Shown: positions 6,483-12,426 of the stretch, one piece after another
Layout: each line of letters begins with the position of its first letter
Numbering within the stretch: the stretch's first letter is position 1
Notes under the pieces: generated by a model
The model's database searches: none
The model's input: only the letters and a program-made list of their open reading frames with translations
What the model was told of the DNA's origin: nothing
Program-made: the position numbers and the translations under genes
NCBI GenBank assembly: GCA_964598025.1
Contig: CAZRAU010000097.1
Location: 1 to 12,426 of the forward strand
Reading direction: 5' to 3'
Source of the DNA: JALGWN01 sp964598025
Lineage (GTDB): Bacteria; Arandabacterota; Arandabacteria; Arandabacterales; Arandabacteraceae
Length of the DNA: 12,426 nt

Positions 6483-8606
6483 TCACCGTAGCCTTACCGT
6501 CTTCATCACATCACTAAAGTTCTCGCACTCAATACGCACCAAGTAAACACCTGAGCCGACGGAGCCCCCGTTCTTGTCATCACCAAACCACTCAACAAAG
6601 TGACGGCCTCCTGGGAACGTGTCGTGCGCCAACACGTTGACCAGTCGACCGTTCACGTCGAACACGCTCAGGTTCACATGGCTAGGCTCAGCCAGATGGA
6701 ATCTGATGGCTGTTTTGGTTCCAAAGGGATTTGGGTTGCTCTGGAAGAGTGCATACTCCGAGACGCCCACAGCCGCGGGAATGGACGATGCTTCCCCTTC
6801 GTTCCCGGCAAAGTCGGTTGCAGTGATATGATAGTAGGTGAAGATCTCGTCAGTGACATCGCAGTGCGTTTCTGACGTATGGATGATCATCTCCGCGGAT
6901 TGATCCAGGACCTCCATGCCTGAGCCGTAAACTGAGAAATGATCGAAGTCCATGTCTTGAGATTCATCCCAAGCAAGTTCTGTCGGGGATAGGAACCGGA
7001 GGTTCCCTGGAGGCAGAGGGGCAAGATTGTCAACCGAATAGCCACTGTCCGGCTCAGAATCGAAGTATACTGAAGGCTCCTCGGTCATTGCTGAAACAAA
7101 GAACGTCGACCAGCAGATGCCCTGCGATGTGGAGTCACACAATGTCGGAACCACAGAACTGTAAACATCTTCGCACCTGGCTGGCACCGTGAGAACGAAG
7201 TCCCAGGCGCCCGGAGGGTATTCGACGTGCGATTCCCTGATGTCCGGAGCGCTCCGCTGGTCAAGTGAGTGCCAATCCGCGAAACGTCTCCAAATGCTGT
7301 ATCCGCTTATGGGAGACGGCTCCTGAGGAGAGTCACGTGTTGACGCCTGCCATGTGATCCTCACCTGACGCCCTTGGTCATCCGGGACGTCCACTATCCT
7401 GCTGATTACCGGCCTCTCAATCAACATACTCTCTGTCTTGAGCACGAAGAAATCCGAGTCCCGAGCACCGTAAGACTCCGTGAAGCCCGCAAGGATGCAG
7501 CCACCATCTGAAGTGAGCTCCATTGCATAAGCTCCCTCGCGGCCAGCCTCACCATACTCCCTGGTCCAGAGCGTGTCTCCATTCGCATTTGTCCTAACTA
7601 GGTAGAAATCCATTGCGCCCCGCGCCATAGCAGCAATAGGTCCGAGAAAAATGCCCGTGTGGCCGCCTGTCAGGAACCCCCCATCCGGCAATTCCCGTAC
7701 GGCGTACCCTTCCCCTCCGTTCCACCTCTCATACGAACGCATCCATAGTGTATCGCCGTGTGAATCTGTCCGAATCAGATAGACGTCGTTCCTATCCCAT
7801 GACGAGGCGCCCAGGTGCCCTATCGGACCGAACTCACCTGCATAGCCAGTGGCTATGAACCCACCATCTGATGTCTCCACGGCAGAGCACAACTGGTCAG
7901 TCTCGTTGACATCTATGACCGTGCTCCAGACACTATCACCACGCGCATCGACTTTCATGAGGAGGAAGTCATACTCGTCACGCTCCGAGTCATACCAACA
8001 GCCGGCGACAACAAACCCCCCGTCTGATGTTTCCTGAACTGATCTCCCCACCCACTTACGACCGTAGCGCCGGCGCCACTCAATCTCGCCATCTCCCCCG
8101 AGCCTCAAGATGTACAGTCTGTCATCACCGCCGGTTATGACAAAACCGCCATCCGACGTTGATCCCAGTCCCCAGGTACTTCCCCACGCATACACACGTG
8201 TCCATAGACTATCGCCGCCTGCATCGGTCCTGACCACAAAAGCACCGCCTGAACCGTTCGAGGTGAATAGAAACCCGCCATCAGCCAAAGGCTCAGCCCA
8301 ACCACCCCAGACATACTGGTTAGAGCCATACGACCTTGTCCACAGCGTGTCACCCTTGCCATCCAGTCTTACGGCAAGCAAGTCGTAATGCTGTCTCTCA
8401 CTACCTGACTCAGTCGTCCCCGCAACGATGTAGCCACCATCCTCCGTCTGTTTCACCGAAAACGCCCTTTGCCAGCCTGTGAGGCTGTGCATTCTCATCC
8501 ACAACGAATCGGGCCGACCAGCTACAGCAGGCAGGCAGATGATGAGGGATGCCCCAATACACAATGAATAGACCTTGATGAGCCTCCTGAGGCTATGTCG
8601 GAACAC
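6483..8606 (-). CDS. Secreted seven-blade beta-propeller protein with FlgD-like C-terminal sorting domain, 707 aa
   Basis: An extracellular or cell-surface protein of unknown ligand. A signal peptide occupies residues 1-29 (basic FRHSLRRLIKVY, hydrophobic core, AVA cleavage site). Seven repeats of about 45-60 residues (about 32-395) carry two motifs each, (S/E/A/P)DGGF and GDTLW.R.YG. The last repeat lacks the GDTLW strand, and an extra PDSLW copy sits at the mature N-terminus (32-36), as expected for ring closure. Residues about 400-615 hold Ig/fibronectin-like segments (VRITWQAS; ELAWDESQDMDFDHFSVYG). Residues 623-707 are a FlgD-Ig-like/type IX-style tail (NPNPFGTKTAIRFHL, DVNGRLV, GVYLVRI). 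A GTG at 8615 abuts the SD, whereas GTG at 8606 sits 8 bases after AAGGAG, so 8606 is preferred. Confidence 0.85.
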   Translation of the reverse strand: MFRHSLRRLIKVYSLCIGASLIICLPAVAGRPDSLWMRMHSLTGWQRAFSVKQTEDGGYIVAGTTESGSERQHYDLLAVRLDGKGDTLWTRSYGSNQYVWGGWAEPLADGGFLFTSNGSGGAFVVRTDAGGDSLWTRVYAWGSTWGLGSTSDGGFVITGGDDRLYILRLGGDGEIEWRRRYGRKWVGRSVQETSDGGFVVAGCWYDSERDEYDFLLMKVDARGDSVWSTVIDVNETDQLCSAVETSDGGFIATGYAGEFGPIGHLGASSWDRNDVYLIRTDSHGDTLWMRSYERWNGGEGYAVRELPDGGFLTGGHTGIFLGPIAAMARGAMDFYLVRTNANGDTLWTREYGEAGREGAYAMELTSDGGCILAGFTESYGARDSDFFVLKTESMLIERPVISRIVDVPDDQGRQVRITWQASTRDSPQEPSPISGYSIWRRFADWHSLDQRSAPDIRESHVEYPPGAWDFVLTVPARCEDVYSSVVPTLCDSTSQGICWSTFFVSAMTEEPSVYFDSEPDSGYSVDNLAPLPPGNLRFLSPTELAWDESQDMDFDHFSVYGSGMEVLDQSAEMIIHTSETHCDVTDEIFTYYHITATDFAGNEGEASSIPAAVGVSEYALFQSNPNPFGTKTAIRFHLAEPSHVNLSVFDVNGRLVNVLAHDTFPGGRHFVEWFGDDKNGGSVGSGVYLVRIECENFSDVMKTVRLR

Positions 8607-8632
8607 GTCTGCCACTCCTTTCCCACACTTTC

Positions 8633-8661
8633 ATTATACCTCGGTCGTCTGGAGCGGTCAA
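8633..8661 (-). promoter_or_regulatory. Near-consensus sigma70 promoter of the propeller gene
   Basis: On the minus strand, TTGACC (8661-8656), a 17-base spacer and TATAAT (8638-8633). The expected start near 8626 gives a leader of about 20 bases carrying the AAGGAG SD. Confidence 0.75.
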
Positions 8662-8710
8662 GGCGAGAGCCGGGGGTATGGTGCAACGTTTCGTGTCCGG
8701 GAATCGAGGC

Positions 8711-8785
8711 TGGTAGCGCCACGGGGATTCGAACCCCGGTCTGATGGCTGAGAACCACCTGTCCTGACCCCTAGACGATGGCGCC
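8711..8785 (-). tRNA. tRNA-Glu (anticodon CUC), CCA encoded
   Basis: The 75-base minus-strand sequence folds as a cloverleaf. Acceptor GGCGCCA pairs with TGGCGCT (first pair G-U). The D arm is GTCTAGGGGTCAGGAC. The anticodon arm is GGTGG-TTCTCAG-CCATC with CTC at 34-36. The T arm is CGGGG-TTCGAAT-CCCCG, followed by discriminator A and CCA. The D-arm TCGTCTAG...AGGAC is characteristic of tRNA-Glu. No second tRNA adjoins it. Confidence 0.95.
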
Positions 8786-8803
8786 ACCTTACTATATCTC
8801 AAT

Positions 8804-8829
8804 TAGGCGACCGCGGCTACGGTCGCCTA
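8804..8829 (-). terminator. Strong 10-bp hairpin upstream of tRNA-Glu
   Basis: TAGGCGACCG (8804-8813) and CGGTCGCCTA (8820-8829) form a perfect stem around a 6-base loop. Neither side has a U-run, so it may be a non-classical terminator for the lipoprotein operon ending at 8951. A weak promoter-like pair (TGGACT 8860-8855, TATGTT 8837-8832, 17-base spacer) precedes it on the minus strand and could drive the tRNA. A second candidate -35, TTGACA, lies at 8877-8872. Confidence 0.45.
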
Positions 8830-8950
8830 TCAACATAGCACACCCGGAAACCTAAGTCCACCCCCTCCGCTTGTCAACCCATAAGTTGGCATCGTCGGGC
8901 GCGGACACCCGCCGCTACACAAAACCTTCGCTGCCACAGGAGCGGCAACG

Positions 8951-9562
8951 CTACAGCGGGTCGGGTACCTTCAACTCCTCTTGATACAGGACATGGATCT
9001 TGATGCAGGCTTCCCAGGTGAATACCAGCCGGTCGGACGCACTCGGCGACGGCGTCACGCTGCCGTTATTGACTTCGAATCTGAGCATGGGATACCCGCC
9101 GTCGATATAGTCCTGGAGTGCTTCGTTAATCACCGATACACCTGCCGAGTTCAGTGGTGCCGGAACCGGCGCAGGCTGCGCCGCAAGAAGCGACTGGTCC
9201 GTATAGTCTATGATATTCGCAGGTCCCCCGTTACCTATGTGCTCGACGGTTATGTAGCCGGAAATCGTCCAGTCATGGCTATGATCGAATACCGTGACCT
9301 GATAGGAGGCGCTCATGACCTTGGCCTCCGCGATGTCCGAGCGTCCCAGGCCCTGGTCTGCGAGGATGTCGTCTATAGTCCCCGCATAGTCAAGCGTCAC
9401 AGGCGTAGTATACTCTTCCGTTTCATGGTTCTCCGAGAACTCCACACAGGTCCCGCCCGTGAAAACCACCTCGATCACCTTCTCCTCCAGCACGCAACCA
9501 GGGCTGCCGAGAAGGAGACACAGAAGGATCACGGCTAACATCGTAGAACCGATACTTCTCAT
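8951..9562 (-). CDS. Small lipoprotein of unrecognised family, 203 aa
   Basis: The N-terminus MRSIGSTMLAVILLCLLLGS is hydrophobic and followed by PGC, giving a putative lipid Cys23. Pro at -2 makes the lipobox atypical. The mature protein looks beta-rich (VIEVVFTGG; SASYQVTVFDHSHDWTISGY; DRLVFTWEACIKIHVLYQ) with a Pro/Ala-rich segment near 130-137. The start is supported by GGGGGTGAG. It begins 26 bases after the stop of the upstream barrel gene on the same strand, so they form an operon and probably act together at the outer membrane. No function can be assigned. Confidence 0.8.
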   Translation of the reverse strand: MRSIGSTMLAVILLCLLLGSPGCVLEEKVIEVVFTGGTCVEFSENHETEEYTTPVTLDYAGTIDDILADQGLGRSDIAEAKVMSASYQVTVFDHSHDWTISGYITVEHIGNGGPANIIDYTDQSLLAAQPAPVPAPLNSAGVSVINEALQDYIDGGYPMLRFEVNNGSVTPSPSASDRLVFTWEACIKIHVLYQEELKVPDPL

Positions 9563-9588
9563 TGGATCTCACCCCCTGTTTCCAGCAG

Positions 9589-10524
9589 CTAGAACTTGCC
9601 GAAGGCCAAGCCGAAAGCTAGACTATTGCGGCTGCCAACACTGTATTCGGCGTGAGCCTGTGCTATCGCGAACCTCGCAAGCACCCCAAGTGTGAACCTC
9701 AGTGAGTGAGTTGGGTCAAAAGAAAGATCGACAAGGGACGATGCTTCTCCCGACTCGCCTCCAAAGGCGACATCCATGGCATAACTGTCCACGGATAGCC
9801 CGGCGTAAGGCTCGATGGTGGCCGAATGCTCCCCGTACACCTTCCCTGCCTGGAGGCCGATCGTCCAAGCCGTAGACTTGAACATATCCCCTCCTTCCTC
9901 ATTCTTGCCCGCCCTGAACCGCTGCCAGAGGAAACCACCCGCCATCGAAAGCGGAAAGTCCGGCCCGAAGTACTGTGAGATGTTGTGTCTGAGACCGAAA
10001 CCAACGAGACTCAGGTCCCCGAGCTCGCTGTCCCCCAGGTCGGCGGCAATATAACGGAAGATGCCTTCAGTCCCCCGGTACGACCCGAACCGAATCTGAG
10101 GCACGCTGAGAGCAAAGGAATTGAGGCTGAAGCCGCCCGGGAACATGAAGGTGGTCCCGCCCTCCCCGGTCACAGTCACAGCGGCTCCGGGCCCCACAAC
10201 CGTCGAAGCGTCGGCGGAGGAAGGCGGATTGAATCCCCCTTCGGTTCTTGCCTTGAAGGTCCTGTCGTCATCCGAAAACCATACCGCCATTGCACGAAGC
10301 TCGAAGCTGGCATTGAAACCCTCCAGAGGGATCAATGAAGACTGGAACAGCCCGTTGTTGAGATTCGTTCCGATTGCCTCCACCAGGGGGCCCAAGTAAC
10401 CCTCTGCATTATCCTCCGAGTAGACAGCCACCTGATCTTCAAGGCCTGCCCCTGCGACCGATGCCATGAGGATAACCAGAAGAGCGAGGAACATGACTCT
10501 TACGGCATGACCCGACGGCGCCAT
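9589..10524 (-). CDS. DUF6588-like outer-membrane beta-barrel protein, 311 aa
   Basis: A signal peptide occupies residues 1 to about 26 (MFLALLVILMASVAGAG). It is followed by EDQVAVYSEDNAEGYLGPLVEAIGTNLNNG, described here as an acidic lead-in to a GTNLN-type block resembling DUF6588 proteins. The rest alternates polar and hydrophobic residues in likely amphipathic strands (LVGFGLRHNIS; AGGFLWQRF; WTIGLQAGKVYG; IEPYAGLSVDSYAM). The chain ends in a terminal Phe (LAFGLAFGKF), as for barrel-assembly signals. The start at 10524 has AAAGGAGGG 7 bases upstream. The longer ATG at 10551 would place that SD inside the coding region. The family assignment is from memory of its N-terminal pattern; the barrel call is firmer. 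Confidence 0.75.
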   Translation of the reverse strand: MAPSGHAVRVMFLALLVILMASVAGAGLEDQVAVYSEDNAEGYLGPLVEAIGTNLNNGLFQSSLIPLEGFNASFELRAMAVWFSDDDRTFKARTEGGFNPPSSADASTVVGPGAAVTVTGEGGTTFMFPGGFSLNSFALSVPQIRFGSYRGTEGIFRYIAADLGDSELGDLSLVGFGLRHNISQYFGPDFPLSMAGGFLWQRFRAGKNEEGGDMFKSTAWTIGLQAGKVYGEHSATIEPYAGLSVDSYAMDVAFGGESGEASSLVDLSFDPTHSLRFTLGVLARFAIAQAHAEYSVGSRNSLAFGLAFGKF

Positions 10525-10578
10525 GTGAAACCCTCCTTTCTTCCAAAACATACTGCTTGCGACTTGGCCCGATCTTAC

Positions 10579-10606
10579 TACGGGTCAGGGATTCCCGTAA
10601 AGTCAA
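10579..10606 (-). promoter_or_regulatory. Dyad beside a TTGACT box upstream of the barrel gene
   Basis: On the minus strand, TTGACT (10606-10601) resembles a -35. Just downstream lies the inverted repeat TACGGG-N9-CCCGTA (10599-10579). No good -10 sits at 17 bases; TAGTAA lies at 20. This is a possible operator or hairpin in the 133-base gap after msrA. Confidence 0.3.
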
Positions 10607-10657
10607 ATGTGACCGGACGTTCGACGAAGACCTCAAGAGCGACTGTGCCCTGCGCCT

Positions 10658-11290
10658 TCAGTGCGTCGGGCAGCTTCCCATGCCGCGTTTCTCATAGTAT
10701 TGTTGGTGGTAGTCCTCCGCCCTGTAGAACGGGCCGGCAGGGGCGATCTCCGTGGCAATGGGTCGCTTGAATCTGCCCGATTTCTCAAGCTCATCCTTGG
10801 ACTCCATGGCGGCCTTGGCCTGGATCCCATTATAATGGAATATCGCCGACCGGTATTGGCTTCCCACATCCGGCCCTTGGCGGTTGTGCTGCGTCGGGTC
10901 ATGTATCGACCAGAAGACTTCAAGCAGATGCCTGTAGGACACCTTTTCGGGATCGTAAGTGACCTGCACGGCCTCGGCGTGCCCGGTCTTATCGGAACAC
11001 ACATCCTCATAGGTTGGATTCTCAGTCTGCCCCCCGGTATAGCCTACCTGGGTCTCGACCACGCCGTCAACCTGCCGGAATGCAGCCTCCACACCCCAAA
11101 AACAGCCGGCCGCAAATATGGCTTTCTCAAGATTCGTGTTCTCCGTATCCATTCCTGCATTCACCTCGCCTCCGGATATTCCCGATGCCTCAGGCTTGCC
11201 CGCCTGGCTCTCGCACCCCGCCCCCTGAAGGGTCAGGCTTAAGACAAAAACCATGACAATAAGCCTGCCTATCCTGGTTATCATCACCAT
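10658..11290 (-). CDS. msrA: Peptide-methionine (S)-S-oxide reductase, lipoprotein form, 210 aa
   Basis: Reduces methionine-S-sulfoxide in proteins. The catalytic motif GCFWG (Cys63) is followed by the MsrA blocks VGYTGGQTENPTYEDVCSDKTGHAEAV (named as a block), FWSIHDPTQHNRQGPDVGSQYRS and FYRAEDYHQQYY. A C-terminal Cys207 (MGSCPTH) can act as the resolving Cys. The N-terminus adds a hydrophobic signal ending GAGC (lipid Cys26) and a linker of about 30 residues, so the enzyme should work outside the cytoplasm, tethered to a membrane. GGGAGGGAGGG directly precedes ATG at 11290. The ATG at 11284 is equally well placed, and the longer 11314 start contains the SD. A periplasmic thiol reductant would be needed. 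It is not fused to MsrB. Confidence 0.93.
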   Translation of the reverse strand: MVMITRIGRLIVMVFVLSLTLQGAGCESQAGKPEASGISGGEVNAGMDTENTNLEKAIFAAGCFWGVEAAFRQVDGVVETQVGYTGGQTENPTYEDVCSDKTGHAEAVQVTYDPEKVSYRHLLEVFWSIHDPTQHNRQGPDVGSQYRSAIFHYNGIQAKAAMESKDELEKSGRFKRPIATEIAPAGPFYRAEDYHQQYYEKRGMGSCPTH

Positions 11291-11314
11291 CCCTCCCTCC
11301 CGCACAGTCAGCAC

Positions 11315-11483
11315 GGCAAGAACATAGATCGAGTCTTTATGCGTCCCTTCCCGATCATTTTGACGCTGTCATCCGGGGTTTGGATTCGATCCTGCGCCTC
11401 GTGCGAAACCCGGCTGCAAGCCGGAGATTCCAAAGCAGCAGGACGTTTTCGGCCGGATCTTCATGCTTAACTCGCGTTAGCAA
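11315..11483. other. Intergenic region without a recognisable gene
   Basis: This is the gap between msrA and the promoter at 11484. I see only a small hairpin CCGGCT-GCA-AGCCGG (11410-11424) and no convincing ORF or RNA gene. Short ORFs here lack ribosome binding sites. Confidence 0.5.
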
Positions 11484-11513
11484 TTGACAGAGTCTGCCAA
11501 GGTGGTGTATAAT
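11484..11513 (+). promoter_or_regulatory. Perfect-consensus sigma70 promoter
   Basis: TTGACA (11484-11489) and TATAAT (11508-11513) are separated by 18 bases. Both hexamers match consensus exactly. Transcription should begin near 11520 and read into the secreted HYR-repeat protein. Confidence 0.85.
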
Positions 11514-11520
11514 CTGTGGT

Positions 11521-11578
11521 GACAAGGATGAGTATCCTTGTCTGTGGTTCGGGAGCACATCCAGGGATGGGTGTGCTT
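11521..11578 (+). promoter_or_regulatory. Two consecutive hairpins at the 5' end of the HYR-protein transcript
   Basis: Hairpin 1 is GACAAGGAT-GAGT-ATCCTTGTC (11521-11542), a perfect 9-bp stem flanked by the direct repeat TGTGGT (11515-11520 and 11543-11548). Hairpin 2 is GAGCACATCC-AGGGAT-GGGTGTGCTT (11553-11578), ten pairs of which two are G-U. Hairpin 1 begins at the predicted transcription start. At DNA level hairpin 1 could be an operator; at RNA level a 5' stabiliser or part of a cis-regulatory leader. I recognise no known riboswitch. Confidence 0.6.
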
Positions 11579-11637
11579 GACTTTATTTAGGTGAAGCTCA
11601 AGGCAGATCGCGGCCATTCAAGATGGAGGTTGGTTTC

Positions 11638-12426
11638 ATGGCGGTAGTGTATTCTCACAGGCTGGCGTATCTGATGGGACTCGGATTACTGATCTTCCTG
11701 GTTGCAGGCCTCGCAGGCGGCGTTGGGGCCGAGGAGTACACGCGGGCGGTAAGACAGGAGGCGATTCAGGATCCATGTTCCTTCTTCCGAAACTGTGAAC
11801 GTAATCTGGATCGCGGGGCTGCAGACATACTTACACCTGTTTGTTCAAGTGCCGACGACGTCGGCCATTTCACCTTGCGCTTTAGCGGTGTCGACAACGA
11901 CTACGACGATTCGACATCCATGTGGTTCTACGTCCTCGAGTGGGACGGAGAAAGCCCGGGTTTGGGCAGCTTCATCCTCGGCCTTGGCAACTGCATAGTC
12001 CGGGCGACCTTCATAAGTGCGTGTCCGGCAGGTTATGTGGTGGGCCTGGACGCCGAGACAGGGATTTACGGCGTCCGGTGGAACACTTTGCCTCAGATCC
12101 CCGACCTCCATTTCAGTTTTCTGCTTGACGGCATATATCCTATGGAACAAGTGCCCTTTGCCGCCAAGGCCGGAGGCGTCCTTAATCTCGGCAACATCTG
12201 CGGACCCGCCTGCGACAGCGAGTGCCGGCTCGAGGTCGAGTGTCCACCTGAGACCACTATCGATTGTGAGGCACCCACGGATCCGTGGAACACGGGGTAC
12301 CCCACGATTGAAGGCACCTGTCCCCCGTTCGACACGACCTACGCAGATCAGGTGCTGCAGGATGAGTGTCCTTACACAATCGAGCGCACCTGGACGGTGA
12401 CCGATGCCTCAGGGCTTGTCAAAGAG
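11638..12426 (+). CDS. Secreted Cys-rich protein with HYR-like repeat, first 263 residues (runs off right edge)
   Basis: The reading frame is open from ATG 11638 to the window end. GGAGG at 11625-11629 is 8 bases upstream. Residues 1 to about 31 form a signal peptide (LMGLGLLIFLVAGLAGGVGA). Residues about 45-195 form a Cys-containing extracellular domain (FTLRFSGVDNDYDD; MWFYVLEWDG; LGLGNCI; GYVVGLDAETGIYGVRW; ICGPACDSEC) that I cannot name. From about 201 the sequence becomes a hyalin-repeat-like module, ECPPETTIDCEAPTDPWNTG followed by ERTWTVTDASG. It matches the pattern CP.D.TI.C...TDP.NTG...TYtD......C..t..RTWTatDacG seen in tandem in large bacterial surface proteins. More repeats and perhaps a sorting tail are expected beyond the edge. 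A role in adhesion or surface-layer formation is inferred. Confidence 0.82.
   Translation, partial: MAVVYSHRLAYLMGLGLLIFLVAGLAGGVGAEEYTRAVRQEAIQDPCSFFRNCERNLDRGAADILTPVCSSADDVGHFTLRFSGVDNDYDDSTSMWFYVLEWDGESPGLGSFILGLGNCIVRATFISACPAGYVVGLDAETGIYGVRWNTLPQIPDLHFSFLLDGIYPMEQVPFAAKAGGVLNLGNICGPACDSECRLEVECPPETTIDCEAPTDPWNTGYPTIEGTCPPFDTTYADQVLQDECPYTIERTWTVTDASGLVKE

Noticed and set aside
8522..8802. Minus-strand ORFs of 69 and 78 codons across tRNA-Glu
   Set aside because: They translate through the tRNA and the propeller promoter, so they are not coding.
11521..11580. Hairpins as an intrinsic terminator or a c-di-GMP riboswitch
   Set aside because: No U-run follows either stem. The conserved loops of c-di-GMP riboswitches are not visible, despite the PilZ gene in the window.
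1..12426. CRISPR array, prophage, defence island or intact insertion sequence
   Set aside because: No periodic direct repeats with spacers, and no transposase, integrase, nuclease or phage structural motif, were seen on either strand.

Overview
The window reads as a bacterial chromosome segment from an uncultured lineage with an FCB-like exported proteome (Eisenbacteria / TA06 / WOR-3 / Zixibacteria type). This placement is inferred. It rests on a long secreted beta-propeller protein with a FlgD-like C-terminal sorting domain, several lipoproteins and Cys-rich secreted proteins, a DUF6588-like outer-membrane barrel, a hyalin-repeat (HYR-like) surface protein, and flavin-dependent thymidylate synthase (ThyX). 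Genes are closely spaced, Shine-Dalgarno (SD) sites are strong and sigma70-like promoters are recognisable.

Layout. Positions 1-1565 (minus strand): the N-terminal 350 codons of a CheA-type kinase running off the left edge, preceded by a PilZ-domain protein. Both are signalling proteins (chemotaxis or motility, and c-di-GMP). Positions 1692-3192 (plus): a thioredoxin-fold/TPR lipoprotein whose stop overlaps the start of thyX. Positions 3280-5166 (plus): a Cys-rich lipoprotein of unknown family, a 34-codon methyltransferase-like remnant or small ORF, and a diacylglycerol-kinase-family lipid kinase.

Positions 5161-6182 (minus) are a gene graveyard. They hold two truncated, tandem paralogues of the Cys-rich lipoprotein, followed by a relic beta-propeller blade. 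A roughly 300-base stretch of unclear content (6183-6482) adjoins the point where paralogue homology stops. Positions 6483-8606 (minus) hold a secreted seven-blade propeller protein behind a near-consensus promoter. A tRNA-Glu(CUC) lies at 8711-8785.

Positions 8951-10524 (minus) are a two-gene operon of a DUF6588-like barrel and a small lipoprotein. Positions 10658-11290 (minus) encode a lipoprotein form of MsrA. At the right edge a consensus promoter followed by two consecutive hairpins drives a large Cys-rich secreted protein that enters HYR-like repeats and continues past the window.

Two edge genes (CheA and the HYR protein) have no stop inside the window. No CRISPR array, intact transposase, phage gene or complete defence system was found. 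The most unusual items are the lipoprotein family with its decaying copies, and the structured leader of the HYR-protein gene.
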